Assembly: GCA_023261465.1 (NCBI GenBank) | Contig: JAHFOW010000057.1 | Location: 1-15,245, forward strand | DNA length: 15,245 bases | From: Planctomycetota bacterium | GTDB taxonomy: Bacteria > Planctomycetota > Brocadiia > Brocadiales > Brocadiaceae | Direction of reading: 5' to 3' | Part shown: piece after piece, positions 7,305 through 15,042 of the stretch | How the letters are laid out: each line of letters opens with the position of its first letter | Position numbering within the stretch: the first letter of the stretch is position 1 | Made by a program: the position numbers and the translations under genes | Notes under the pieces: model-generated | What the model saw: the letters and a program-made list of their open reading frames with translations, nothing else | The model's database searches: none | Told to the model about the DNA's origin: nothing

Positions 7305-7335
7305 TTTCTTTGTGCCTTTGTGTCTTCGTGGCAAA
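7305..7335. repeat. Degenerate CTTTGTG-type dispersed repeat
   Basis: The stretch contains CTTTGTGCCTTTGTGTCTTC followed by GTGGCAAAA, a series of near-copies of (C)TTTGTG. It resembles the CTCTGCGCC repeats at 12371-12410 and 13741-13780 and belongs to a low-complexity intergenic repeat type seen in many environmental genomes. It lies in the untranslated leader of the first response-regulator gene. Confidence 0.4.
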
Positions 7336-7400
7336 AGTCGCCGGAGGAAGAAATTGATACGCTTTTGTATCAATAAATCCTGTTTATTGAGGGAAAATGT

Positions 7401-7778
7401 ATGTCAGATAAAAATGTAATGGTTGTTGAAGACAATGAAAAAAACAGAAAACTCATGCGCGTGATACTCAAGGCAAAAGGGTATGGCGTGATTGAGGCAA
7501 CGACAGGCGAGGAGGCTCTGGCCATCTTAAAAAACCAGAAACCTGATATTATCCTCATGGATATTCAACTCCCGGGAATAGATGGCCTTACCCTTATAAA
7601 ACAGATCAAAGGAGCCGTAGTTACAAAAGACATCCCCATCATTGCCGTGACGGCTTACGCCATGAAGGGCGATGAGCAAAAGATATTGGACACAGGTTGC
7701 GATGCTTACATGAGCAAACCTATTAATACGCAGGAATTACCACTCATTGTGGAAAAATATATAAAGAAAAATGATTAA
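7401..7778 (+). CDS. Single-domain response regulator (CheY/DivK-like)
   Basis: This 125-residue protein is a lone receiver domain. It has the acidic pair Glu10-Asp11 for Mg2+, phosphoacceptor Asp54 (DIILMDIQLP), the switch Thr84 (AVTAY) and Lys106 (MSKPIN). With no output domain it would act by protein-protein contact, relaying phosphate or controlling a kinase. GAGGG at 7389-7393 is well placed for ATG 7401. The gene is followed by the REC-PAS gene after 3 nt. No histidine kinase is nearby, so the partner must be encoded elsewhere. DivK/CheY resemblance is by architecture only and does not establish a role in cell cycle or motility. Confidence 0.95.
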   Translation: MSDKNVMVVEDNEKNRKLMRVILKAKGYGVIEATTGEEALAILKNQKPDIILMDIQLPGIDGLTLIKQIKGAVVTKDIPIIAVTAYAMKGDEQKILDTGCDAYMSKPINTQELPLIVEKYIKKND

Positions 7779-7781
7779 GGC

Positions 7782-8504
7782 ATGGATAAGGTAAAAATTC
7801 TGATAGCAGACGATATTAAACAAAATGTGAAATTATTACGGGTGATATTAGCGGCATCCGGATACGATATTATTGAGGCCTACGATGGTGAAGAGGCATT
7901 GGAAAAATTGAAGACAGAGCATCCCGACTTAATCTTGCTCGACGTTATGATGCCAAAACTTACGGGATATGATGTATGCAAGAAGATTCGTGCCGATGAG
8001 AAGACAAAAGACATACCGGTCATTATGATCACCGCCTTGCATGAGATGGACGACCGGATCAAGGGAATTGAAGCAGGCGCTAATGACTTTATCAGCAAAC
8101 CATTTAACAAGGCGGAACTGCTTGCAAGGGTAAAATCGCTTGCCAGCGTGCGACAGGTCGTCAAAAAGGACGAGACATCAGTATTAGACTCGATATTATC
8201 CAGTCTTGCAGAGGGCGTGATTGTTACCGATGGGCAATGGAAAATTAAGAATATCAATCAGACTGCACAGGAGCTTCTGGACATTCACGAAACGGATATA
8301 AAAGACACCGACCTCCTTACCTGTTTATCGAGAATGAAATTGTCAATGCCAATTGACGCCGTTATTAATTCTCCTGAAAAGACGACCGATTTTCAGCTCA
8401 CGTCATCAAACTCCCAGCATACGTTGTGCTCAAATGCAAGGATGACAAAGATGTTTGATGAAAAGGGTAACCTGACCGGCGCTACGTTGATATTAAAAAA
8501 GTGA
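7782..8504 (+). CDS. Response regulator with C-terminal PAS domain
   Basis: This 240-residue protein has an N-terminal receiver domain (1-120) with Asp10-Asp11, phosphoacceptor Asp54 (DLILLDVMMP), Thr84 and Lys106 (ISKPFN). After a short helical linker comes a PAS-like domain (about 134-240), starting SVLDSILSSLAEGVIVTDGQ, the usual PAS entry helix and first strand. The chain ends right after the last PAS strand (GATLILKK), with no kinase, GGDEF or DNA-binding output. It starts 3 nt behind the stop of the preceding response regulator and should be co-translated. It may be a signal-integrating adaptor, or the remains of a longer hybrid protein that lost its C-terminal output. The two receivers are similar enough to each other to be ancient duplicates. 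Confidence 0.9.
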   Translation: MDKVKILIADDIKQNVKLLRVILAASGYDIIEAYDGEEALEKLKTEHPDLILLDVMMPKLTGYDVCKKIRADEKTKDIPVIMITALHEMDDRIKGIEAGANDFISKPFNKAELLARVKSLASVRQVVKKDETSVLDSILSSLAEGVIVTDGQWKIKNINQTAQELLDIHETDIKDTDLLTCLSRMKLSMPIDAVINSPEKTTDFQLTSSNSQHTLCSNARMTKMFDEKGNLTGATLILKK

Positions 8505-8537
8505 AAATATCATGCGATAGGAGCCACCACGCTGAAA

Positions 8538-8564
8538 GGAGTCAGGGTCAGGTCTTTATTCTTG
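8538..8564. repeat. REP-transposase-associated-like motif
   Basis: The stretch GTCAGGGTCAGGTCTTTATT (8541-8560) resembles the GGGGTCAGGTCTTTATT-type sequences that commonly flank or are mobilised by REP-associated tyrosine transposases (TnpA-REP/Y1 family) in environmental bacteria. It lies in the gap between the converging response-regulator pair and the SDR gene. No transposase gene is beside it, so it would be a solo remnant. The identification is from memory of the motif. Confidence 0.4.
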
Positions 8565-8578
8565 CTGTTTGTGTTTGA

Positions 8579-8617
8579 AAGCCGGGTTGGGTTGAGACAC
8601 GAACTCAAACGGCTTTT
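8579..8617. terminator. Imperfect hairpin between convergent genes, possible terminator
   Basis: AAGCCG (8579-8584) pairs with CGGCTT (8610-8615) and TTGAG (8592-8596) with CTCAA (8604-8608), enclosing a 7-nt loop and an asymmetric internal bulge. TTTT follows at 8614-8617 on the + strand. It lies 75 nt behind the REC-PAS stop, in a convergent gap where a terminator is expected. The bulge makes it a weak candidate. The rest of the gap up to 8687 shows nothing clear. Confidence 0.35.
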
Positions 8618-8687
8618 CGCTATAAAGTCCGATATAAGACATATTCAACCCAATACAGAAAAGCTTAATACTCTCTTTCGCTGCGTA

Positions 8688-9581
8688 TTAACGGATATAT
8701 TTTAATATCCCTTCCTTAAATCCAACCGGCTGAATATCGAAATATTCAAAGAACGGTCTTTCATCGCACGTATTACCTTCAATGAGCATGGTGATTTGCT
8801 CTTTCGTAACAGGAAAAAATGGCAACCAGTCAAACATCTCTGCCATGATATTCATAATAAATACTGGAATATGAAGCTTGTGCGGCGGCACACACAGCGC
8901 CTCCGCTATGATGTCAATGAGCTGATTCAACGAAATTTTTTCTGGTCCGCCTACTTCAAATATTTTACCTATGGTATCGCTTTTTTCTACGGATTTCACA
9001 AAACCCAGGGACACATTTTCCACGGATACCGGCTGCATTTGATATTTCCCGTTTCCTACAACGGGCACAAATTGTTGAATCCTGAGCATTTTGGCAAACA
9101 TATTGACAAACTTATCTTCCGGACCAAATATGATCGAAGGACGAAAAATGGTGTAATCAAGCCCGTTGCTTCGGATATACTCCTCTGCGTGGAATTTGGT
9201 TAGTTGGTACCGGGTTTTTCCATGAGCACGCGCGCCAAGAGCGCTCATCTGAATAAACCGGTTGACTCCCTGCGAACGGGCTGCATTGACGAGGTTCACC
9301 GTGCCTTCGTAATGCATCTTTTTAAAGGTAATTCCCTTCAACGGGTATTCCCTGATAATACCAACGAGGTTGATTACCGCATCGCATCCCTTTAATTTAC
9401 CCTCCAGACTTCTGGCATTGGTAATGTCCCCATCTACTATTTCAACGCCATTTTTGTACTGTGAGATCTTTGATTCAGAACCTTTACGAACGAGACAACG
9501 AACCCGATGATTCTCATTAAGCAGATCCTTCAATATCTGCTTTCCCACAAAACCCGTGCTGCCGGTTAAAAAAATGTTCAT
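8688..9581 (-). CDS. Atypical SDR, NAD(P)-binding NDUFA9-like epimerase/dehydratase family
   Basis: This 297-residue protein has an N-terminal Rossmann fold with GSTGFVG (7-13), an acidic patch after strand 3 (VDGDI, 49-53), and Tyr125-xxx-Lys129 (YQLTK) in the position of the SDR catalytic pair. The segment TIFRPSIIFGPEDKFVN (144-160) is typical of the atypical SDR group that includes the complex I subunit NDUFA9 and bacterial NAD-dependent epimerase/dehydratases. Substrate cannot be read from sequence; homologues have been linked to quinone, sterol or sugar-nucleotide metabolism. I place the start at ATG 9581 because AGGAG lies 7 nt upstream; a TTG 18 nt further out would add MDRSRQ over that ribosome site. 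The gene lies 73 nt behind dinG on the same strand and could be read from its transcript. Confidence 0.85.
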   Translation of the reverse strand: MNIFLTGSTGFVGKQILKDLLNENHRVRCLVRKGSESKISQYKNGVEIVDGDITNARSLEGKLKGCDAVINLVGIIREYPLKGITFKKMHYEGTVNLVNAARSQGVNRFIQMSALGARAHGKTRYQLTKFHAEEYIRSNGLDYTIFRPSIIFGPEDKFVNMFAKMLRIQQFVPVVGNGKYQMQPVSVENVSLGFVKSVEKSDTIGKIFEVGGPEKISLNQLIDIIAEALCVPPHKLHIPVFIMNIMAEMFDWLPFFPVTKEQITMLIEGNTCDERPFFEYFDIQPVGFKEGILKYIR

Positions 9582-9654
9582 TTGGCGACTCCTGTCCAAA
9601 TAACTAAGAAAAATTATGATTGGTAATTAAGGAATTAAAATGCAAATATTTTTA

Positions 9655-12225
9655 TCATAAATTATGCAAAAACCTCTTCATTTCTTCAAAAACAACTTCT
9701 TTTTTATCTTTAATACACCGTGTTACAGGCAAAGATTCAAGGAAAATGCGTCCGTACGGCTTGGTAACCACCCTTCTGTCAAAAATAATCACCACTCCAC
9801 GGTCATCACGACTGCGGATAAGGCGTCCGAATCCCTGTTTAAATTTGATGACAGCCATGGGTAAGGAATAGTCATAAAAAGAATTGCCTCCAGCCCTTTC
9901 TATAGCTTCTGTCCGTGCCTCAATAATCGGCTCTGTGGGCACTTTAAAGGGCAGGCGGGTAAGGATAACACATTCCAGCGCATCACCCTTCACATCAATT
10001 CCTTCCCAGAAGCTGTCCGTGGCAAAGAGGACGGACGTCTTGTCTTTTTTAAAGGTTTCGAGAAGGTTGTGGCGATTATCCGTTCCCTGCTTTAAACAAG
10101 TATAGCCTATATGGGTAACAGTTGGCTGTAATCTCTGATAGACCTTATCAAGAAGACTATACGATGTGAAAAGAATCAATGCGCGTCCGTCTGAAATTTT
10201 TATCGTTTCTAAAATACTTTCCTCAATGGCCGGCACATATCCCGGCTCGTTGGGTTCTGAAATGTCCGTGGGAATGCCGATAATTACCTGTCTGTTATAG
10301 TCAAAAGGGGAACCTAATATTAATTCCGAGAGACGGTCTTTGGGTAAAAGGTTCAGGCCTACGCTTTCTTTCAAAAAGGTAAAGTTTTTGTTTATTGCGA
10401 GTGTGGCCGACGTCAATATGATGGTATGGTAATTATCATATAAACAAGATTTCAAACCTTCTGAAATGGAGAGTGGCGCTGTATAAAGTCGAACCGAAGG
10501 ACTATCCTTATACCTTTTGATCTCTATCCATTTACAGTACTGCTCATCGTCTGTTATAAAAGAGGCAATATCATTTGCCGCCATAGTTAAGCGTATTCTG
10601 CACGATACAATGTCTATCAGTATAGACGAAAGCATATCCTGCGACTTTTTCGATAGTTCCCCGATATCATCAAGGAGTTTCTTGAGGAGCGCGGAAAATT
10701 TGTTGATGTCCACACTGAGCGTATTGAGATTATTTGCAATAACGCCCTGCCATACATCTGAGGAGGCAAATTGTGAAGTAATGCGGAGTTTTGTTTCCTC
10801 CTCCTTTTGAAATCCCTTGTTATTGCCTTTACTTGAGACGTTTTGTTGTGCCAGATGGTCACTCAATGTATGAGAAATAACTTCAAAAATCTCCTGTACG
10901 GCGTCATGGAGACATTGCCGTGCATCCAGGATTTTGGTATTAATATTTTCTATAATTATTGTTGAAAGAGATGTGTCATGCACAGAAGTTACTTCATTGA
11001 GTTTATTTTTCAGGTACTGCAAAAGTCCTTTTTTGGAATCCTTGAGGTTGACTAATCTGCCCAGGAGCTTTGTTATCCTGAGTCGCGAGACCATATTGCT
11101 CAGATTTGACGTTGCCACGTCTTCCAGATGATGCGCCTCGTCAATAATGATCCTCTTGAATGGCGGCAGGATTGCGACAGTATCGTATCCCTTTGTTTCC
11201 TCACGCACGACCAGGTCGGCCATGAGGAGGTAATGGTTTATTACCAGCACATCGGCGCTGGCCGCATTCCTCCGTGCAATATAAAAAAAGCACTCATGAT
11301 AAAACCGGCACTTTAACCGGGTACACTGGTCTGCCTCTGATTGTATTGCCTCCCAGACGTCATCCTGGGGAATAAAATTGAGGTCTGCCTTGCTCCCATC
11401 GGGCGTCTTTACCGCCCACTCTGTCAGGTCGTTCAACTGCCTTCGGTCTTTTTCGTCAATCAGGGCGCTGCCTTCAGAGCGCACATGAGAGACCTTTCTC
11501 AAACAGACATAATTGTTTCTTCCTTTTACCAGAACACTTTTAAAATTGAGACCGCAGCACTTCCTGATAAGGGGAATGTCCTTTTCAATCAACTGTTCCT
11601 GGAGGTTTATCGTGTGCGTAGATATTACTACCCGTTCCTTATTTTTCAGACTCCAGAACACGGCAGGAAGCAGATATGCAAGGGATTTCCCCGTTCCCGT
11701 TCCCGCCTCAATTATGGCGATCTTGTCATGGTTAAAGGCGTTAACCACGGATTGCAACATCTCGACCTGCTGTTTGCGATGCTCGTATGAGGACAGGTGT
11801 TGTGAAAAATTTCCACCGGGAAGAAATTGTTGAGAGATTTCCTTGAAATCAAGCTCTTCGTATTCCCTCTGTTTCTGGACTTTCACCACGGGATATATGT
11901 GTTCTACACCATTGTCTATGATATAGAAACCGACACCCAGCGAACCCATGGTTGCTGCAATTTCAATATCCGCTTCGGATGGAGACAGGACGCCATCAGG
12001 GTGGTTATGGATAATTACTTCGCCGCATTTTGCCTCTTTAATAATGGCAGGGACGGCATGTTTATTCCCCATGGCAAGCACATCAACTTCGACCACCTGG
12101 AGTTCATCATCGAGTCTGCCTATCATGAACACCTCATTCCCGCCGGCTTTTTCAATGGCATCTCTGATAGAGGAGAGGGCATCAGGCATTATAAAATCTT
12201 TGGCTGGAAAATTTGTCGTTTTCAC
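9655..12225 (-). CDS. DinG/XPD-type ATP-dependent helicase with N-terminal RadC-like JAMM domain
   Basis: This 856-residue protein joins two domains. Residues about 15-120 match a RadC-type JAB/JAMM fold: Glu31, then HNHPDGVLSPSEAD (73-86) giving His73, His75, Ser83 and Asp86 with RadC-like spacing. Residues about 145-856 are a DinG-like superfamily 2 helicase, with Walker A AGTGTGKS (174-181), four cysteines spaced as an XPD-type 4Fe-4S site (Cys241, 301, 306, 312), DEAH (362-365), SATLAI, and QGFGRLIR (797-804). It should unwind DNA 5' to 3', using the FeS domain, in repair or replication-stress pathways. Classical E. coli DinG lacks the N-terminal part; Firmicute DinG carries an exonuclease there instead. 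The start is uncertain: GTG 12225 is the longest, and ATG 12189 would give 844 residues with the JAMM domain intact. Neither has a clear Shine-Dalgarno. Confidence 0.92.
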   Translation of the reverse strand: MKTTNFPAKDFIMPDALSSIRDAIEKAGGNEVFMIGRLDDELQVVEVDVLAMGNKHAVPAIIKEAKCGEVIIHNHPDGVLSPSEADIEIAATMGSLGVGFYIIDNGVEHIYPVVKVQKQREYEELDFKEISQQFLPGGNFSQHLSSYEHRKQQVEMLQSVVNAFNHDKIAIIEAGTGTGKSLAYLLPAVFWSLKNKERVVISTHTINLQEQLIEKDIPLIRKCCGLNFKSVLVKGRNNYVCLRKVSHVRSEGSALIDEKDRRQLNDLTEWAVKTPDGSKADLNFIPQDDVWEAIQSEADQCTRLKCRFYHECFFYIARRNAASADVLVINHYLLMADLVVREETKGYDTVAILPPFKRIIIDEAHHLEDVATSNLSNMVSRLRITKLLGRLVNLKDSKKGLLQYLKNKLNEVTSVHDTSLSTIIIENINTKILDARQCLHDAVQEIFEVISHTLSDHLAQQNVSSKGNNKGFQKEEETKLRITSQFASSDVWQGVIANNLNTLSVDINKFSALLKKLLDDIGELSKKSQDMLSSILIDIVSCRIRLTMAANDIASFITDDEQYCKWIEIKRYKDSPSVRLYTAPLSISEGLKSCLYDNYHTIILTSATLAINKNFTFLKESVGLNLLPKDRLSELILGSPFDYNRQVIIGIPTDISEPNEPGYVPAIEESILETIKISDGRALILFTSYSLLDKVYQRLQPTVTHIGYTCLKQGTDNRHNLLETFKKDKTSVLFATDSFWEGIDVKGDALECVILTRLPFKVPTEPIIEARTEAIERAGGNSFYDYSLPMAVIKFKQGFGRLIRSRDDRGVVIIFDRRVVTKPYGRIFLESLPVTRCIKDKKEVVFEEMKRFLHNL

Positions 12226-12273
12226 GGTTGTAATATTTTATTCATTTCCATTCAAACAAATATTTTTCGTTTT

Positions 12274-12413
12274 ATTGTAACAGTTTAGCCCACCACAGCG
12301 AACACCGGGATCGCAGAGGATGTGATAGAGGATAAACGGAAATAGTATGCAAATTCCCCCATTCCCTTTATTTCCCTGCGTTCTCTGCGCCCTCTGTGGT
12401 GAACTATTACAAT
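12274..12413. repeat. Degenerate 140-bp palindromic element upstream of the DinG-like gene
   Basis: ATTGTAACAGTT (12274-12285) and AACTATTACAAT (12402-12413) are reverse complements at 11 of 12 positions. Just inside them, CACCACAG (12291-12298) and CTGTGGTG (12394-12401) are perfect reverse complements. Further in, both arms run into GCAGAG/CTCTGC motifs. It looks like an old hairpin-forming intergenic unit. It contains the probable promoter region of the helicase gene, but I find no convincing -35/-10 pair. Confidence 0.5.
12371..12410. repeat. Dispersed CTCTGCG repeat, copy 1
   Basis: This stretch contains CTGCGTTCTCTGCGCCCTCT followed by GTGGTGAACTATTAC. It aligns with 13741-13780 over about 40 nt, sharing TTTCC, TGCGCC, CTCTG, GTGAAC and ATTAC in the same order. 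Both copies have the same orientation and lie upstream of a - strand gene. It overlaps the right arm of the 140-bp palindrome, so the two may be one family. Confidence 0.5.
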
Positions 12414-12484
12414 TAAATCAAATTATGCACATTATACAATTAAAATCATAGTATATCGTTTCAGAAAAAAGAATACCGTGCACA

Positions 12485-12566
12485 TGTCATTGCGAGGAAC
12501 GGAGTGACGAAGCAATCTCCCGGATTACAAAGACCTAAGATTGCTTCACTATCGTTTGCAATGACA
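12485..12566. repeat. CATTGCGAGG-type palindromic intergenic repeat
   Basis: TGTCATTGC (12485-12493) and GCAATGACA (12558-12566) are perfect inverted ends. Inside, GACGAAGCAATCTCCC (12506-12521) faces AAGATTGCTTCACTATCG (12537-12554), so the unit can fold into one long hairpin of about 82 nt. The CATTGCGAGGAACGNAGTGA / GAAGCAATCT pattern is a widespread repeat in many unrelated bacterial genomes. It lies in the 386-nt gap between the helicase gene and rlmN, which holds no gene. Confidence 0.75.
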
Positions 12567-12611
12567 ACAAATCTTCATGAAAACGCTACAATAGTTCATC
12601 GGTGGGTGTTA

Positions 12612-13709
12612 TCAAGCACGGTCGGGGGACGGCTCCCGACTCGCATTATTTTCTTGATGCAGGTTATTTTTATGTCTTTGAAGGCGGAGTTGACCACAGG
12701 CAGCGTGGATGTCGTCTCCCTTTTTTTTTCGGCGGGTTACAATAAGGCCATGTCTTTCTAAGGTATTACAGAACATATCGATTGTTTCCTCAGAAGGTGT
12801 TTTCCAGTTAAATTCTTCAACAGGATTTACGGGAAGGATGTTAATGTTGCACTGGATGCCCTTGAGTAGCAGGGCCAATGTCTCGGCGTCGCGTTTTGAT
12901 GTATTAACGCCGTCAATCAAGACATACTCGAAGCTGATATCCCGGTGGGTAACCTTAAAATACTCCTGAGCCGCAGCAATGACATTCCTGATACCGGTCT
13001 TTGTGTTCGATGGCACTATCTTTGTGCGGGTAACATCATCAGACGCATGGAGGGATATTGCGAGGTTTACCTGGAGTCCTTCCTGCGCTAACCGGCGGAT
13101 ACCGTCGATAATGCCAACGGTTGAAATGGTGATATTTCGTATCCCAATTCCCAAACCCCATGCTGCATTTAAAATCCTGATAGCCTTAACGACATTATCA
13201 TAGTTCATAAGTGGTTCACCAATACCCATGAAAACAATATTGGTAAGGCGCTCATCTGTCGGGAGATGATTCCTTACGTGGAGTACCTGTTCGACAATCT
13301 CACCCGTCGTAAGGTTTCTCTGTAAACCCAGGAGACCGCTTGCACAGAACCGGCAGCCCATTGCGCAACCTACCTGTGTCGAGATACATACCGTAATCCT
13401 TTTTCCTTCGCGCAACAAGACAGATTCAATGACATTCTCATCGAACAGATGAATGAGAAATTTTTCCGTTCCATCCGCAGTTTCTGTAATAGAGTCGACG
13501 CGGGTCTGAAAGACGTGGTATTTTTCTGCGCATCGCCTGCGAAAATCTTTCGATAGATTGGACATCTGGTCAAACGATGTTGCCCGTTTCTCATAAATCC
13601 AGGAAAGCATCTGTTCTGCCCTGTAGGCCGGTTCGCCCATTGACACGCAGAGGGCTTCTAACTCAGTCAAGGTCATATTAGTAATAGACAAAATCTCTGT
13701 TTTTTGCAT
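12612..13709 (-). CDS. rlmN: Dual-specificity 23S rRNA/tRNA (adenine-C2) methyltransferase RlmN
   Basis: This 365-residue protein is a radical SAM enzyme that methylates C2 of A2503 in 23S rRNA and A37 of some tRNAs, which supports decoding accuracy. The cluster motif CAMGCRFC supplies Cys115, Cys119 and Cys122. GEPLMNYDNV (about 164-173) is the SAM-binding GEP motif. Cys338 in GDDIHAACGQLR is the conserved cysteine that forms the methyl-transfer adduct. The N-terminal helical domain (about 1-90) is of normal length. I choose ATG 13709; a TTG 6 nt further out would add two residues. The last 20 or so residues, after GQLRLQ, are not conserved in character and their DNA runs into a palindromic repeat. 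Radical SAM enzymes of this class are cytosolic. Confidence 0.97.
   Translation of the reverse strand: MQKTEILSITNMTLTELEALCVSMGEPAYRAEQMLSWIYEKRATSFDQMSNLSKDFRRRCAEKYHVFQTRVDSITETADGTEKFLIHLFDENVIESVLLREGKRITVCISTQVGCAMGCRFCASGLLGLQRNLTTGEIVEQVLHVRNHLPTDERLTNIVFMGIGEPLMNYDNVVKAIRILNAAWGLGIGIRNITISTVGIIDGIRRLAQEGLQVNLAISLHASDDVTRTKIVPSNTKTGIRNVIAAAQEYFKVTHRDISFEYVLIDGVNTSKRDAETLALLLKGIQCNINILPVNPVEEFNWKTPSEETIDMFCNTLERHGLIVTRRKKKGDDIHAACGQLRLQRHKNNLHQENNASREPSPDRA
12621..12640 (-). repeat. GTCGGG/CCCGAC hairpin inside the 3' end of rlmN
   Basis: GTCGGG (12621-12626) and CCCGAC (12635-12640) form a 6-bp stem around an 8-nt loop. The hairpin lies within the last ten codons of rlmN, which read ASREPSPDRA. 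It resembles dispersed GTCGGGGGACGGCTCCCGAC units. No T-run follows on the - strand, so it is unlikely to be an efficient intrinsic terminator. Confidence 0.45.
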
Positions 13710-13740
13710 AATCAAAACACACTGTTTAAGTTTGTAGTAT

Positions 13741-13780
13741 TTTCCTTTGCATACTTTGCGCCTCTGCGTGAACGATTACC
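13741..13780. repeat. Dispersed CTCTGCG repeat, copy 2
   Basis: CTTTGCATACTTTGCGCCTC followed by TGCGTGAACGATTACC matches 12371-12410 at most positions and in the same orientation. It sits about 30 nt upstream of the rlmN start on the opposite strand, in the short gap between rlmN and the AAA+ gene. It may carry part of the rlmN promoter. Confidence 0.5.
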
Positions 13781-13812
13781 TGCCAAAATCCAATGAAGAA
13801 ATATCGCCGTCG

Positions 13813-14988
13813 TCACGCGCCTTGAATCAAGGGTGAATTAGACAGTTTTTTCCAGGGAACAATCGTAACGGTGCCGCTGGCCAGTTCACGGTCTCCGCCA
13901 TACACAAGCCAGGCCGGTCGATCATTTGTCCCCGACAATGCGGCCCACTTTGTCAGGCTGTTCATAAAATCCGATGCAATCGTCTGTCCTGATTTGATCT
14001 CAACCGGCCTCAGTTCTTCCCCTTCTTCAAGAAGCAAATCAATCTCCAGTCCCTTGCTATCGCGCCAGAAGAAGAGGTTAGGCTGCATTCCTTTATTGAA
14101 ACGCGCCTTCAGGAGTTCCGTTACCACCAGCGTCTCAAACAGGGCTCCACGCTGAGCGTGGAAGGAAATCTGCGCCGGTTCCCTGATTCCAATCAGCCAT
14201 GCCGCCAGTCCAGTGTCGCAAAAATACAGCTTGGGCGTCTTGATGAGGCGTTTGTTGAAGTTGCGGTGGTGGGGACGGAGCAGGTAGATGATATAGCTCG
14301 TCTCCAGCACTGATATCCAGGAGGCTGCCGTGTTATGGGTGATGCCGCAGTCCGAGGCAAGGGCTGAAAGGTTAAGCAACTGGCCGGTGCGAGCTGCACA
14401 CATCTTCACAAATCGCTGAAAGGCAGACAGGTCGCGGACATTCACCAGTTGGCGCACGTCGCGCTCTATATACGTTGTCATATACCCCGCAAACCAGTCG
14501 CCGGGTATAATTTTACGGTCATACAGCGGTGGATACTGCCCCCGAAACAGCAGATCATCGAGATCGGCGGGAAGCCGCCCGGCCGCATTCAACTCGCTGA
14601 TCGAGAAGGGGAGTAATTGCACCAGTCCCACCCTGCCCGCGAGGGACTGGCTTATGCCGGATAAAAGGCCGAACTGCTGCGAGCCGGTCAACACGAACAT
14701 GCCAGGCCGCATGTTCGCATCAACATGCGTCTGAAGATATGAGAATATCCGGGGAACTCGCTGCGCCTCGTCCAGAACAGCGCCTTTGGGGTATCCCGAT
14801 AAAAGACCTCGAGGATCGGACTCGGCCAGTCCTCGTATATCAGGGTCTTCCATCGATAGGTAGGGTTTGCCGGGAAAGGCCATTCTGACAAGCGTTGTCT
14901 TGCCTGCCTGACGAGGCCCGGTAATGGCAACAATGGGAAACCCGCGAGCCAGGCGTTTTAAGGCATCATGAGATTCTCTTTCGATCAT
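13813..14988 (-). CDS. AAA+ ATPase with DUF4143 nuclease-like domain
   Basis: This 391-residue protein belongs to the ATP-binding/DUF4143 family. The N-terminal AAA domain has Walker A GPRQAGKTT (24-32), Walker B AVLDEAQ (70-76) and sensor LTGSQQF (100-106). The C-terminal part ends in a PD-(D/E)xK-like fold with all key residues: FETL (Glu285), EIDLLL (Asp317) and PVEIKSG (Glu330, Lys332). A winged-helix-like segment (about 205-240) lies between them. Family members are common, often horizontally exchanged, and of uncertain function; a toxin, defence or mobile-element role has been suggested for relatives. The gene is visibly GC-richer than its neighbours, which would fit transfer. It stands alone, with a transposase remnant starting 55 nt upstream on the other strand. 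Confidence 0.88.
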   Translation of the reverse strand: MIERESHDALKRLARGFPIVAITGPRQAGKTTLVRMAFPGKPYLSMEDPDIRGLAESDPRGLLSGYPKGAVLDEAQRVPRIFSYLQTHVDANMRPGMFVLTGSQQFGLLSGISQSLAGRVGLVQLLPFSISELNAAGRLPADLDDLLFRGQYPPLYDRKIIPGDWFAGYMTTYIERDVRQLVNVRDLSAFQRFVKMCAARTGQLLNLSALASDCGITHNTAASWISVLETSYIIYLLRPHHRNFNKRLIKTPKLYFCDTGLAAWLIGIREPAQISFHAQRGALFETLVVTELLKARFNKGMQPNLFFWRDSKGLEIDLLLEEGEELRPVEIKSGQTIASDFMNSLTKWAALSGTNDRPAWLVYGGDRELASGTVTIVPWKKLSNSPLIQGA

Positions 14989-15042
14989 AACGGCATATTA
15001 GTATATTGGGAACAAATTGTCAATTCAATTTACAAAGTGTGA

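Noticed and set aside
7401..8504. Response-regulator pair as a regulatory part of the restriction locus
   Set aside because: It has its own promoter behind a 267-nt gap, and nothing in sequence links it to the upstream genes.
9582..9599. TTG start 18 nt upstream for the SDR gene
   Set aside because: It covers the AGGAG ribosome site that serves ATG 9581, and the Rossmann strand begins directly at that ATG.
11341..11790. 149-codon + strand open frame (and others at 8796-9203 and 11827-12288)
   Set aside because: They lie antisense inside the helicase and SDR genes, have no recognisable domain and no ribosome-binding site; the - strand genes carry complete family motifs.
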